A stretch of 51,529 nucleotides of DNA from a bacterium (GCA_035295165.1 DATGJN010000114.1:12501-64029); one strand, 5' to 3'; counted from the stretch's first letter, positions 1 through 8,363 are shown. A program made the numbers and translations. Notes: a model not told the origin generated them from the letters alone.

Positions 1-438
1 GCCGCGTTGACTGCCTGCGCATACGCCTTGAGCGGATCTCCGCTTGCGTTTGTCGCGGGCGCGGGAGCGGTTGCCGTCGCCACCGCCGATACGTGGGCCA
101 CCGAGGTAGGACGCCTCAGCGCATTTCCGCCGGTGCTCATCACGAACGGCCGGCCCGTGTCGCACGGCGCCTCCGGCGGCGTGACGATCGCCGGCTCTGC
201 AGCCGCGTGCGCCGGTGCTCTGCTCGTCGCGTGGATCGGCGCGGTGCTTGCGCGACACAACCCCGGGGCCTTCACGGTGGCCGTGACCGCGGCTGGCGTC
301 TCCGGCGCGATGCTCGACAGCGTCCTGGGCGCGACCGTCGAGGTGCGGTGCTCGTGGATCGGAAACGGGATCGTCAACTTCGCCGCAACCGCGTGGGGGG
401 CGCTAACCGCGGTGGCGCTGGTGCGATGGTGGATGTAG
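1..438 (+). CDS. DUF92 family integral membrane protein (3' part)
   Basis: The reading frame is open from the left edge of the window to a TAG at 436-438, so this is the C-terminal 145 residues of a gene that starts outside. The visible part is hydrophobic and carries the DUF92 hallmarks: ADTWATEVG near residues 28-36, then GGVT, then a DSVLGAT segment and a C-terminal N-x-x-VN-FAAT stretch. DUF92 proteins are multi-pass membrane proteins. Plant and cyanobacterial members (VTE6) are phytyl-phosphate kinases, while the role of most bacterial members is not known. A possible isoprenoid-phosphate kinase role here is inference. The downstream neighbour is a membrane glycosyltransferase on the same strand, separated by a gap that holds a minus-strand transcription unit. 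Confidence 0.85.
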   Translation, partial: AALTACAYALSGSPLAFVAGAGAVAVATADTWATEVGRLSAFPPVLITNGRPVSHGASGGVTIAGSAAACAGALLVAWIGAVLARHNPGAFTVAVTAAGVSGAMLDSVLGATVEVRCSWIGNGIVNFAATAWGALTAVALVRWWM

Positions 439-470
439 CCACCTCCCTCAGGCACGCGCGCCCACAAATT

Positions 471-537
471 AAGAAAACCGACCCTCTCGGAATCGGTTCC
501 CAACATGCCCCATTGGACTCGCCTGGTCAGCTATGTT
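471..537 (-). ncRNA. candidate small RNA of about 67 nt
   Basis: A perfect consensus promoter ending at 544 should start transcription near 537 on the minus strand, and a hairpin with a U-rich tail ends the transcript near 471. The predicted RNA has a 5' stem (AACAT-bulged A-GC pairing with GCATGTT) followed by the terminator stem, a common two-hairpin small RNA layout. It also contains a possible 14-codon frame (ATG at 513, TAA at 469-471, starting MGHVGNRF) with only a weak ribosome site, so a leader peptide is an alternative. No minus-strand gene lies downstream, because continuing transcripts would run antisense to the DUF92 gene. I do not recognise the RNA as any known family. Confidence 0.5.
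476..498 (-). terminator. Rho-independent terminator of the minus-strand small RNA
   Basis: Read on the minus strand, ACCGA and TCGGT form the base of a hairpin. It extends inward with two G-U pairs and one C-G pair around a 5-base loop, and outward with one A-T pair. It is followed at once by TTTTCTTAATTT. On the plus strand the hairpin is followed by CCCAAC with no T run, so it terminates minus-strand transcripts only. Confidence 0.75.
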
Positions 538-543
538 ACCCAT

Positions 544-572
544 ATTATAAGCACCACCGGCACGCTTGTCAA
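544..572 (-). promoter_or_regulatory. perfect sigma70 consensus promoter for the small RNA
   Basis: On the minus strand TTGACA (572-567), a 17-base spacer and TATAAT (549-544) match the housekeeping sigma consensus at all twelve positions with ideal spacing. It is the strongest promoter sequence I can see in the window. It points away from the glycosyltransferase at 617 and toward the terminator at 498-476. Confidence 0.8.
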
Positions 573-616
573 GCGGACAGTGACGCGGCGCCGCGGCGCT
601 CCTCCCAGGCCCAAAT

Positions 617-2326
617 ATGCGGGGGCGAAAGGTGACCGAGACACCCTCGCCCGAACGCCCGCCTCTGTCCTTGTCCGTTGGACCCGCGCCCACCCCGCCC
701 CGCGAGCGCGTCCCGTTCGAGCGTATCGCGGTGGGGCTCATCCTGCTCACGGCGCTCGCCGTGCGGCTCGTCGGGATTGCGCGGGGTCTTCCCTACATTC
801 ACGAATGGGATGAACCGTACGTAGTCACTTACGTGATTGGCATGGTGCAACGGGGCGATCTCGATCCCAAGGCGTTCTCCTATCCGAGCCTGTACTTCTA
901 CATCCTCTTGCCCGTCACGTATCTCTACTACTTCTATCTGCACCTGAGTGGACACGCGGCGTCTCCATTTGCGATTCAACTGTTTCACCCTCAGGCGCCG
1001 ATCAGCCATCTGCCGCCAACGCTGCCATACTGGTGGTACATCAACGAACCCTCGTTCTACCTGTGGGCCAGGATCGTCACCACCCTGCTGGCCACCGCCG
1101 CGGTCTTTCTCGTCTACCGCCTTGGGAGGGCGACGTTCGGAATCGGCGTCGGGCTTCTCGCCGCGGCGCTCCTCGCGGTGGCGCCGGGATTCGTCTACTA
1201 CGCGGACACCGTCCGGGTCGACGTTCCGATGGTGTTCTTTCTCTGCGCAGCGGTACTCGCCGGTCTGCGCGTGTTGGAGGGCGGCACACCACGTGACTAC
1301 CTCATCGCCGGCGCACTCGGCGGTCTCGCGATGTCGACGAAGCAAGCCGCGTTCGTGATCGTGATCGCCTTCGTTACCGCTCACGCGCTGAACCCGCGGC
1401 GACGCCGGTTCGACCTCCGCCCCCTCGTCACGTTGGGAGCGGGCGTCGCGGGCGGCTTCGTCGCCGGCACGCCGCGCATCTTGGTGACACCGCGCTACCT
1501 CGTGGACGTGTGGGCATCGGAAGGGCGCGCGTACGGCGGCGTGCCCACCCTGGCGTCGCTGAAAGTCGGAGCTGCACAGAACCTCCTCTACTTCGTTCAT
1601 CCGATGCAGGGAGGCAGCCAGAATCCCGAATGGTACGTGACGCCTCACGCCGCGTTCGGGCTCATTCCCGCATCCGCAGCCGTCCTCGGGCTGATCGTCG
1701 CATCGGTGCGAAAACCGCGTCTCGCGCTCTACCTCGGCAGCTTCATGGTGCCGTACTTCTGCCTCATGGCGAGCCAGCGTAACTTCTTCCTGCGCAGCAT
1801 GATCCCGCTATTGCCGTTTGCGGCGGTATTCGCCGCGGTCGGCACGACGTGGATCGGGGAACAGTGCCGGCGCACACGCGCGCTGCGCGGGGGCCTCTCG
1901 GCAACGGTCGCCGCAACCCTGGGGATCCTCATTCTCCTTGCCGAACCCACGGACCGCGCAGTCCATCTCGCATGGCTTCTGCGCCACGACGAGGACACCC
2001 GGACCGAGGCGGTTGCGTGGGTGCGCGCCCACGCCCGCCCGGGAGAGGTGGTGGCGTTCGACGCCAACCTCCGGTGGTTTCTTCCGGCGCTCCGGGACCT
2101 CCCGGTTGAGGTGGTCTACACGACCCCCGACCGAGACCTCGCATGGTGTCGCGCGAACGGCGTCAATCTGGCGGTGGTTGGACGCCTCAGCCGACTCGCC
2201 GATGCGTCGCTCGTGACGCGAATTGCCCGCCCCGCGTACCTCGACGGCGGAGGAGACGAAAGTGGAAACGACGGAGACTTGGTGATCAGCCCCACGATCC
2301 GCATCGTTAGCGTGTCCGGACGCTAA
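617..2326 (+). CDS. GT39-like dolichyl/undecaprenyl-phosphate-sugar glycosyltransferase, membrane bound
   Basis: This 569-residue multi-pass membrane protein is of the GT-C (ArnT/PMT, glycosyltransferase family 39) type. Such enzymes move a sugar from a lipid-phosphate carrier to an acceptor on the outer face of the membrane. After a proline-rich cytosolic tail comes a first membrane helix (about residues 38-56). It is followed by the HEWDEPYVV loop, whose acidic pair matches the catalytic D-E position of the fold. About ten further hydrophobic segments follow, then a soluble C-terminal domain (about residues 455-569). The ATG at 617 has no clear ribosome site. An in-frame GTG at 632 sits 6 bases after GGGGG and may be the true start. 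The donor and acceptor cannot be told from the sequence. Confidence 0.8.
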   Translation: MRGRKVTETPSPERPPLSLSVGPAPTPPRERVPFERIAVGLILLTALAVRLVGIARGLPYIHEWDEPYVVTYVIGMVQRGDLDPKAFSYPSLYFYILLPVTYLYYFYLHLSGHAASPFAIQLFHPQAPISHLPPTLPYWWYINEPSFYLWARIVTTLLATAAVFLVYRLGRATFGIGVGLLAAALLAVAPGFVYYADTVRVDVPMVFFLCAAVLAGLRVLEGGTPRDYLIAGALGGLAMSTKQAAFVIVIAFVTAHALNPRRRRFDLRPLVTLGAGVAGGFVAGTPRILVTPRYLVDVWASEGRAYGGVPTLASLKVGAAQNLLYFVHPMQGGSQNPEWYVTPHAAFGLIPASAAVLGLIVASVRKPRLALYLGSFMVPYFCLMASQRNFFLRSMIPLLPFAAVFAAVGTTWIGEQCRRTRALRGGLSATVAATLGILILLAEPTDRAVHLAWLLRHDEDTRTEAVAWVRAHARPGEVVAFDANLRWFLPALRDLPVEVVYTTPDRDLAWCRANGVNLAVVGRLSRLADASLVTRIARPAYLDGGGDESGNDGDLVISPTIRIVSVSGR

Positions 2327-2432
2327 CAGGCAATTCAGTGTTGCGAGAGTGATCTGCCCATGTGGAACATCACCTGCCCTGCGGAGTGGAGGAACACGCC
2401 GCGGCAACCGCTGCCCGTACGTGCGGTCAGCG

Positions 2433-3120
2433 TTAGCGCAGGGCGAGCGCGATGCTTCCCCAGGAAATGAGGCCAGCTGCGGTGAGACGCGCGATGCGAC
2501 TCCCCCAGGACAGGGTCCTTTCAGCGAGCACCCACACCGCGATCAGTACCATCCAGAGGGCGTTCAGCAGACCCCCGGCGAACAGTAGACACATCAGGGC
2601 CGAACAACAACCGAGGCACGACGCTCCGCAGCGGATGCCTCGCCGCGCCGTGCCTCAGGCATCGGACGGCCATTGGCCCTCGGCGGGGGATCTGCCCGAC
2701 GCGCGGCAGCGCCGCAGACACGTGTGCTTCAACGGACTCACCTGATCGAGCCCGGCGGTGGCAACCACCAGCCCGGCAATCAGGGCCGCGCGGATCGCCA
2801 TGGTCTCCGGCAGCATATTCGCAGAATCGAGTGCCCATTTGCAGGAAGGTCGCGACGACGCTGAACCCGACCCACACCGCGAGATCGCCGGCCGAGACAC
2901 CCAGCGCCATCGGAAGGCGTTCGTCGTTCGGTCGCGCATCGGCTGTGCGAACGACCTGGAGAATGGCCGGCGCCGCGTTCGGCAGCATCATCGCCACCAT
3001 CGTGACAACCCACATTCTCGAACACGAGCGCAGCGTACCGAGCGTCCACGCTGGCCGCATCAGCATCGCGTTCCCAGGGGGTTGTGGCCAGCTGACGCAT
3101 GCCGGCACCGAATCCGGCAC
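2433..3120 (-). pseudogene. decayed DUF2182 integral membrane protein
   Basis: Pieces of one DUF2182 protein (predicted metal-binding membrane family) are spread over three minus-strand frames. The first, upstream of about 2835, holds WVVTMVAMMLPNAAP and the next helix up to VATFLQMG. The second holds NMLPETMAIR followed by the family signature VSPLKHTCLRRCR and then a stop. The third, from about 2640, reads RCGASCLGCCSALMCLLF and continues through two more helices to a TAA at 2435-2433. At least two frameshifts are needed to rebuild the protein. The segment between the C-R motif and the CLGCC motif is also too short for the family. No intact start with a ribosome site is seen. The gene is very unlikely to make a working product. 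Confidence 0.8.
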
Positions 3121-3149
3121 CCCTCACGACGCAAATTCACGCGATTGTG

Positions 3150-3439
3150 GCCGAGGTCAATCGTGCCGGCGACCCCGCGCGGCGTGCGCAGCGTGAGCCG
3201 GCTCAGTTTGGCGCGCGGCAGCGCCAGCAGGCGGTGCACCAGCCCGAGCTCGTCCACGATTTCGATCGTGGACGGCTGCAACGCGTCACGCGGAACTGGC
3301 GATCGAAATCCGTGTGCTCCTCGAGCAGCACCGTGGGGACTCCGCGACGGGAGAGGAGCCGGGCGAGCATGACCCCGGCCGGGCCGCCGCCGACAATGCA
3401 GCAGGCGGTCTGATGGCCCTCGCGTGCGGACTCATCCAT
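3150..3439 (-). pseudogene. truncated, frameshifted FAD-dependent monooxygenase
   Basis: The ATG at 3439 overlaps the TGA of the GmhB-like gene, so this was once a translationally coupled last gene of the purine operon. The start gives a classic Rossmann FAD-binding N-terminus with CCIVGGGPAGVMLARLL and VLLEEHTDFDR. Near 3288-3291 the frame breaks. Restoring one G gives FRGDALQPSTIEIVDELGL, the usual next motif of the aromatic-hydroxylase (PHBH/UbiH-like) family. The second frame runs through HRLLALPRAKLSRLTLRTPRG to GTIDL and then loses similarity near 3150, where the DUF2182 remnant begins. Only about 95 of the usual 400 or more residues remain. This is a clear pseudogene. Confidence 0.85.
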
Positions 3440-4046
3440 CGCGCCCGCCCGCGGTCGATCCCGGATGCCGAGGCAGCGCCACGATCCAGGCGGCCGCGGC
3501 GTCGAGATCCGCGGCGATGTAGTCGGGGGCCGGGGTGCCCCCGGCGCCGGTCTCCGCCGCGTCGGCCCGCACGAGCACGGTCCGGCATCCCGCACGGCGG
3601 CCGGTCTCGACGTCGCTCGCCGCATCGCCAACCATGACCGACGCGGACAGATCGAGTCCCAGCTCCGCCGCCGCGCGCAGCAGCATCCCGGGATTCGGTT
3701 TCCGGCACTCGCAGACCACGCGGTACGCCGGCACCGCGCCCTCCGGGTGGTGCGGACAGTAGTAGATCGCGTCCAGGGAGGCGCCGCGCTCCCGCAGCAT
3801 GGCCAGCAGCACGCGGTGCACGTGCCGCAACTCCTCCTCGCTCACCCATCCCCGTGCGACGACCGACTGATTCGTCGCCACGATCAGCACCCACCCCGCG
3901 GCGCGCAGGCGTACGAGCGCCTCCGGCACGCCGGGGAGGACGCGGAGCTGATCCACGCTGCGCAGGTGGTGCGCGTCCGCGATGAGAACGCCGTCGCGAT
4001 CCAGGAACACGGCGCGCCGGCCCGGCGCATCCGCGGGTACGGTCAT
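3432..4046 (-). CDS. gmhB: HAD-IIIA phosphatase, GmhB-like (heptose 1,7-bisphosphate 7-phosphatase)
   Basis: This 204-residue HAD hydrolase has the DxD nucleophile motif in FLDRDGVL (Asp16, Asp18). It also has the T-N-Q-S motif II region (ATNQSVVARG), a CPHHPEG and C-x-C-RKPNPGM zinc-loop pattern typical of GmhB and histidinol-phosphatase, and VGDAASDVETG as the last motif. GmhB removes the 7-phosphate from heptose bisphosphate in ADP- or GDP-heptose synthesis. I chose the ATG at 4046 because it overlaps the TGA of the upstream nucleotidyltransferase as ATGA. A start 12 bases earlier is possible. The pairing with a sugar-nucleotide pyrophosphorylase supports nucleotide-sugar synthesis, but no isomerase or kinase for heptose is in the window, so the exact substrate is not certain. 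Confidence 0.75.
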   Translation of the reverse strand: MTVPADAPGRRAVFLDRDGVLIADAHHLRSVDQLRVLPGVPEALVRLRAAGWVLIVATNQSVVARGWVSEEELRHVHRVLLAMLRERGASLDAIYYCPHHPEGAVPAYRVVCECRKPNPGMLLRAAAELGLDLSASVMVGDAASDVETGRRAGCRTVLVRADAAETGAGGTPAPDYIAADLDAAAAWIVALPRHPGSTAGGRDG

Positions 4047-5011
4047 CCGCCGCCACACGCGACGACCGGCTCGTCCACGATCTCGTGGGCGACGTCGGCA
4101 CCCTCGAGGACCGCGCCGGGATGCACGATCGCGTCGCGGAGCCGGGATCGGACGATCCGGGCTCCCGGCGCGACCGTGACGTACGGGCCGATTCGGGCCT
4201 CGCGGATGACCGCACCGGGCGCGATCGCGACCGGCGGCACGATCACACTTTCGCCGTCGACGTCTGCGCCGCGGGTCTCGGGCGCACCGAGCCCGGAGTT
4301 CGCCGCGAGCAGCTCACGGTTCGCGAGCAGCACCGTGTCGACGGTGCCGCAGTCGTAGAACCGATCGACCGGAAACGTCTCCACCGCAATGCCGCGGTCG
4401 ATCACGTGCTGCACGGCGTCCACCAACCAGAACTCGCCTGCGCGGCGCGCGTCCCGTCGGACCATCTCGTCCAGCGCCTCCCGCAGCGGTCCGGCGTCCG
4501 GGAAGTAGAACGTCCCCGCGACCGCGCGCCTGCCCCGCGGCTCGGCCGGCTTCTCCCACAGCCGCCGCACGCGCCCCCGATCGTCCACCTCGACGATCCC
4601 GTACCCGCGGGGATCGTCCACCTCTGCAACCGCGATCGAGGCGGCCTCACGCGCGAGCAGCGCTCCGAGGTCGAGGCGCGGGATCGTGTCCCCGAACTGG
4701 ATCAGCACCGGACCTTCGAGGTGGTCGCGCGCCGCGTACACGGCATGACCGTTGCCGAGCGGCTCCGCCTGCACGACCACCCGCGCGGACGCGCCTGGGC
4801 GCGCCGCCAGATACTCCTCGATCTGCCCGCGGAGGTACCCCGCGACAACGACGACGTCCGTCACGCCGAGCGGGGGGAGCGCGTCGAGCAGATGTGCGAG
4901 GATCGGCCGCCCGGCGACGTACACGAGCGGTTTCGGACGTCGCGCGGTGTGCCGGCCGAGCCGACGCCCCACACCGGCCGCCACGATCAGCGCCCGTGGG
5001 CGAGCGGTCAC
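4043..5011 (-). CDS. NDP-sugar nucleotidyltransferase with C-terminal beta-helix tail
   Basis: This 322-residue protein begins with the sugar-nucleotidyltransferase signature LIVAAGVGRRLG and RRPKPLV (Lys27 contacts the pyrophosphate). GNGHAVYAARD and the metal-binding FGDTI follow. Residues from about 240 to the end show the hexapeptide pattern of a short left-handed beta-helix (IAPGAVIREARIGPYVTVAPG). The enzyme should couple a sugar 1-phosphate to an NTP with release of pyrophosphate. The family includes GlmU-like, RfbA-like and heptose-1-phosphate guanylyltransferase-like members, and I cannot choose between them. The start is GTG at 5011, 26 bases after purH. The gene overlaps gmhB by four bases, so the two probably act together at the tail of the purine operon. 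Confidence 0.75.
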   Translation of the reverse strand: MTARPRALIVAAGVGRRLGRHTARRPKPLVYVAGRPILAHLLDALPPLGVTDVVVVAGYLRGQIEEYLAARPGASARVVVQAEPLGNGHAVYAARDHLEGPVLIQFGDTIPRLDLGALLAREAASIAVAEVDDPRGYGIVEVDDRGRVRRLWEKPAEPRGRRAVAGTFYFPDAGPLREALDEMVRRDARRAGEFWLVDAVQHVIDRGIAVETFPVDRFYDCGTVDTVLLANRELLAANSGLGAPETRGADVDGESVIVPPVAIAPGAVIREARIGPYVTVAPGARIVRSRLRDAIVHPGAVLEGADVAHEIVDEPVVACGGG

Positions 5012-5037
5012 CGCCGCGCGTCCACGGCGATTCGGGT

Positions 5038-6570
5038 TCAGTGGCGAAAGTGGCGGATGCCGGTCGTGACCATCGCGACGCCCGCGGCCTCGGCCGCCGC
5101 GGCGACCTCGGCGTCCCGGGTCGCTCCGCCGGGGTGGATCACCGCCGTCACGCCCGCCGCGATCGCCACTTCGACCGCGTCGGGGAACGGGAAAAACGCC
5201 TCGGACGCCATGACGGATCCGGCCGCCCGTTCGCCGGCCTGCCGGACCGCGAGGCGCACCGGTTCCACCCGGTTCATCTGTCCCGCGCCCACCCCGACGA
5301 CCTGCCGGTCGCGCGCGAGCACGATCGCATTGGAGCGCACATACCGGCACACCGTCCACGCAAACCTCAGGTCCACCCACTCCCGCGCGGTGGGGGCGCG
5401 CGAGGTCACGACGGTCAGTCGCGCCTCGTCGAGATCGAGCACGTCGCGGTCCTGGACGAGGAGACCGCCGCGCACGCGGCGCAGGTCGAATCCGGGCGCC
5501 ACGCCCAGGGTGCCGAGCGGGCCGACCTCCATAACCCGCAGGTTCTTCTTGCGGGACAGCACGCCGCGCGCCGTCTCGTCGTACGCCGGCGCGATCACCG
5601 CCTCGAGAAACGTCTCGACGAGGGCCTCCGCGGTCGCACGATCCACGGTCCGGTTCAGCGCGACGATGCCCCCGAACGCGGAGACCGGATCGCCCTCCCG
5701 GGCGTTGAGATACGCCTGGCGAAGCGTGTCGCCCGTGCCCACCCCGCACGGAATCCCGTGCTTGACGACGACCGCGGCCGAGTCGGCAAACTCGCGGACC
5801 AGCTCGAGCGCGGCGTCGAGATCAAAGATGTTGTTATAGGAGAGCGCCTTGCCGCCGAGCTGTCGCGCCGTCGCCACCGACGGCGCGGGGTCTGCGGGTG
5901 CACCGTAGAACGCGCCGCGTTGGTGCGGGTTCTCGCCGTACCGGAGGTCCTGGATCTTGTCGAACGCAAGCACGAGACGCTCCGGAAACGGCTCGCCGCC
6001 GAGGTACCCGGCGATCGCCGCGTCGTACCCGCACGTGCGGGCGAACGCGTTTCGGGCGAGCCGCCGGCGCGTGTCGGCGGCGACCGTCCCTGTGGCACGC
6101 AGCTCCTCGATCACCGGCGCGTACTGCGCCGGGTCGCTCAACACCACAACGCCGTCGAAGTTCTTCGCGGCCGCCCGGAGCAGCGTCACGCCGCCGATGT
6201 CGATCTCCTCGATCATCGCCGCCGCGTCCGCGCCGCGCGCGAGCGCCGCCTCGAACGGGTACAGCGTCACCGCGACGAGGTCGATCGGGCGAATGCCGTG
6301 CCGCGCGAGCTCCGCGTCGTGCGCCGCGTCCCCCCGGATCGCGAGCAACCCTCCGTGCACCGCGGGGTGGAGCGTCTTGACCCGGCCGCCGAGGATCTCC
6401 GGAAACCCGGTCACCTCGCTGAGCGGCGTCACCGCCACGCCGGCATCACGCAGCGCGGCCGCGGTCCCGCCCGTCGAGACGATCTCGACGCCGAGGGCCG
6501 CGAGCGCCGACGCGAGATCCACCGCGCCTGTCTTGTCGGCCACGCTGATCAATGCGCGCTGCACCTTCAT
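5038..6570 (-). CDS. purH: bifunctional AICAR transformylase / IMP cyclohydrolase
   Basis: At 510 residues this is the usual size for PurH, which carries out the last two steps to IMP: formylation of AICAR with 10-formyl-THF, then ring closure. The N-terminal cyclohydrolase domain (about 1-190) shows ISVADKTG, STGGT and GGRVKTLHPAVHGG. The transformylase domain shows RYGENPHQ (about 205-212) and KHGIPCG (about 270), with the catalytic Lys-His pair. The ATG at 6570 gives the standard N-terminus MKVQRALISV. The usual KHxNPCG motif reads KHGIPCG, a minor variation. It is the last biosynthetic purine gene in the operon and is followed closely by the nucleotidyltransferase. Confidence 0.97.
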   Translation of the reverse strand: MKVQRALISVADKTGAVDLASALAALGVEIVSTGGTAAALRDAGVAVTPLSEVTGFPEILGGRVKTLHPAVHGGLLAIRGDAAHDAELARHGIRPIDLVAVTLYPFEAALARGADAAAMIEEIDIGGVTLLRAAAKNFDGVVVLSDPAQYAPVIEELRATGTVAADTRRRLARNAFARTCGYDAAIAGYLGGEPFPERLVLAFDKIQDLRYGENPHQRGAFYGAPADPAPSVATARQLGGKALSYNNIFDLDAALELVREFADSAAVVVKHGIPCGVGTGDTLRQAYLNAREGDPVSAFGGIVALNRTVDRATAEALVETFLEAVIAPAYDETARGVLSRKKNLRVMEVGPLGTLGVAPGFDLRRVRGGLLVQDRDVLDLDEARLTVVTSRAPTAREWVDLRFAWTVCRYVRSNAIVLARDRQVVGVGAGQMNRVEPVRLAVRQAGERAAGSVMASEAFFPFPDAVEVAIAAGVTAVIHPGGATRDAEVAAAAEAAGVAMVTTGIRHFRH

Positions 6571-6622
6571 CTCGGATCCTCGCCACCAGCGGCCGCGCGC
6601 ACCGGCGGCCGGAAATCGTCCG

Positions 6623-7315
6623 TCACCTCGACCGGGACCGCGGGACGCCCGCGCCCGAACCGGGCGCCGGGGCGCCGGCGGAACCCGGTGGGAGAATCCG
6701 CACGCGGGTTCCTTCGATGCGGAGCCGACCCTCCGCAAACCACCTGACCGCACGCGCGTACAACCGCACCTCTTCGCGGCGGACCCGCGCCGACAACTCC
6801 GCCACGGTATCGTCGTCCTCCACCGACACCGCGGCCTGGGCGACGATCGGCCCCCCGTCCGGCACGGCCGTGACGAAATGGACCGTGCAGCCGGTCACGC
6901 GGACGCCCGACCGCAGGACGGCCTCGTGCACGCGATCCCCGTACATGCCCTTGCCGCCGAACGCCGGCAGCAGCGACGGGTGAATGTTCATGATGCGCCC
7001 CGCAAACGCGGCGACGAACGCCGGCGAGAGGATGCGCAGAAACCCCGCCAGGCACACCAGATCGGCGCGCGCGGTCCGGAGCGCATCGCGAAGCGCGGCC
7101 TCGAACGCGGCGGTCGAAGCAAATGTCCGCCGGTCGAGCACCGCCGTCGGGATACCCGCGCGGCGCGCGCGGTCGACGGCGAACGCGCCTTGGACGTCGC
7201 TCGCGACGAGCACGATCTGCGCCGACACCTCGCCGCGCGCACACGCGTCGATCAACCCCTGCAGCGTGGTCCCCGCACCCGACACGAGCACGCCAACGCG
7301 CAGCGGGCTAGACAA
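6623..7315 (-). CDS. purN: phosphoribosylglycinamide formyltransferase
   Basis: This is PurN, about 230 residues, which formylates GAR with 10-formyl-THF (third step). The catalytic set is present: NIHPSLLPAF supplies Asn and His, and TAVPDGGPIV supplies Asp. The GAR phosphate loop reads SGAGTTLQ rather than the common SGxGSNLQ. A GKGMYGDRVH segment follows the His, as in a subset of PurN enzymes outside the proteobacteria. No ATG or GTG lies near the expected N-terminus. The best start is TTG at 7315, just after GGGGTGG, which makes it overlap purM by 8 bases. The C-terminal 20 residues are Gly/Pro/Ser-rich and probably disordered. Confidence 0.93.
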   Translation of the reverse strand: MSSPLRVGVLVSGAGTTLQGLIDACARGEVSAQIVLVASDVQGAFAVDRARRAGIPTAVLDRRTFASTAAFEAALRDALRTARADLVCLAGFLRILSPAFVAAFAGRIMNIHPSLLPAFGGKGMYGDRVHEAVLRSGVRVTGCTVHFVTAVPDGGPIVAQAAVSVEDDDTVAELSARVRREEVRLYARAVRWFAEGRLRIEGTRVRILPPGSAGAPAPGSGAGVPRSRSR

Positions 7316-8363
7316 GCTCCACCCCGCGCGATCCCCCCACGATCTCCCCGACGACCCACGTCCGCTCGCCGGCGCGCTCGAGGCGCGCGACGGCATCGGC
7401 GGCCTGCGCGCGGGGCACCACGAGCAGCAGCCCGAGCCCCATGTTGAACGCCCGCCACATCTCGCCATCGGCGACCCGGCCGCGCCGCTGGATCAGCGCG
7501 AACAGCGGCGGGACAGGCCACCGGCCGCGGTCCACGGCCGCGCGGCAGCCCTCGGGCAGGACCCGCACCAGGTTTCCCGGAATCCCGCCGCCTGTGACGT
7601 GCGCGATCGCGCGGACGTCAACCCGCTCCCGAAGGTCGAGCACCGTGCGCACGTAGCAGCGGTGAGGCCGGAGCAGCGCGTCCGCCAGCGGCTCCGTGAA
7701 ACCGCGCGGCGTGCGCTCGAGCGCGCGCCGCGCCGCGTCGCCGAGGCCGCCGCCCGGCAGCAGCACCGTGCGCGCGAGCGAGTACCCGTTGGTGTGCAAC
7801 CCGTCGCTCGCCAGCCCGACGATCACGTCGCCCGGCCGAACCGCCCGGCCGGTGATCAGGCGGTCCCGTTCGACGGCGCCGACGGTGCAGCCCGCGACGT
7901 CGACCTGCAGGCTCTTGTAGATTCCGGGCATCTCCGCGGTTTCGCCACCGAGCAGCGCGACGCCGTGCCGCCGGCAGGCTGCAGTCATCCCTTCGATGAT
8001 CGGCGCCACGACCTCCGGCGCGAGCGCCTCCGCGGCGATGTAGTCCACCATGAACAGCGGCGTCGCCCCGTGACACAGCACGTCGTTTGCGCCGTGGGCG
8101 ACGATGTCCGCCCCGATCACATCCCAGCGGTCGAACAGCGCAGCGATTCTGGTCTTCGTCCCGACGCCGTCGATGGACGTGACCAGCACCGGATCGCGGT
8201 ACCCCGCCAGCCGGAAGAGTCCGCCGAACTCCCCGCCGGTGTTCAGCACGCCGTCCCGAAACGTCGAGCGCACGAGACCGCCGACCCCCGCCAGGATCGT
8301 CTCCTTCGCGTCGATGTCCACGCCGGCGTCCCGGTACGTCAGTGGCTCGCGCGCCCCGGCCAT
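7308..8363 (-). CDS. purM: phosphoribosylformylglycinamidine cyclo-ligase (AIR synthetase)
   Basis: The 351-residue product matches PurM, which closes the imidazole ring of AIR using ATP. Diagnostic stretches are YRDAGVDIDAKE at the N-terminus, VTSIDGVGTKTRIA, DIVAHGANDVLCHGATPLF, LLGGETAEMPG and VTGGGIPGNL. The ATG at 8363 gives the usual N-terminus directly before YRDAGVD. It lies 10 bases after the purF stop and its end overlaps the TTG start of purN, so translation is probably coupled. Nothing is missing from the ATP-binding or substrate motifs. Confidence 0.97.
   Translation of the reverse strand: MAGAREPLTYRDAGVDIDAKETILAGVGGLVRSTFRDGVLNTGGEFGGLFRLAGYRDPVLVTSIDGVGTKTRIAALFDRWDVIGADIVAHGANDVLCHGATPLFMVDYIAAEALAPEVVAPIIEGMTAACRRHGVALLGGETAEMPGIYKSLQVDVAGCTVGAVERDRLITGRAVRPGDVIVGLASDGLHTNGYSLARTVLLPGGGLGDAARRALERTPRGFTEPLADALLRPHRCYVRTVLDLRERVDVRAIAHVTGGGIPGNLVRVLPEGCRAAVDRGRWPVPPLFALIQRRGRVADGEMWRAFNMGLGLLLVVPRAQAADAVARLERAGERTWVVGEIVGGSRGVELV

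Noticed and set aside
513-548. Plus-strand promoter for the glycosyltransferase (TTGGAC with TATGTT or TATTAT)
   Set aside because: The possible -35 and -10 elements have spacers of 13 or 24 bases, outside the working range. The minus-strand promoter explains the AT-rich sequence.
469-750. A 93-residue minus-strand frame across the small RNA region
   Set aside because: No family likeness, and it runs over the promoter and the start of the glycosyltransferase. Only the final 14 codons could be translated from the predicted transcript.
4085-6747. Long plus-strand open frames opposite purH and the nucleotidyltransferase
   Set aside because: They are very rich in Arg, Ala, Pro and Gly, have no family motif, and lie antisense to well-identified genes. 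Such frames are expected by chance in DNA with this GC content.
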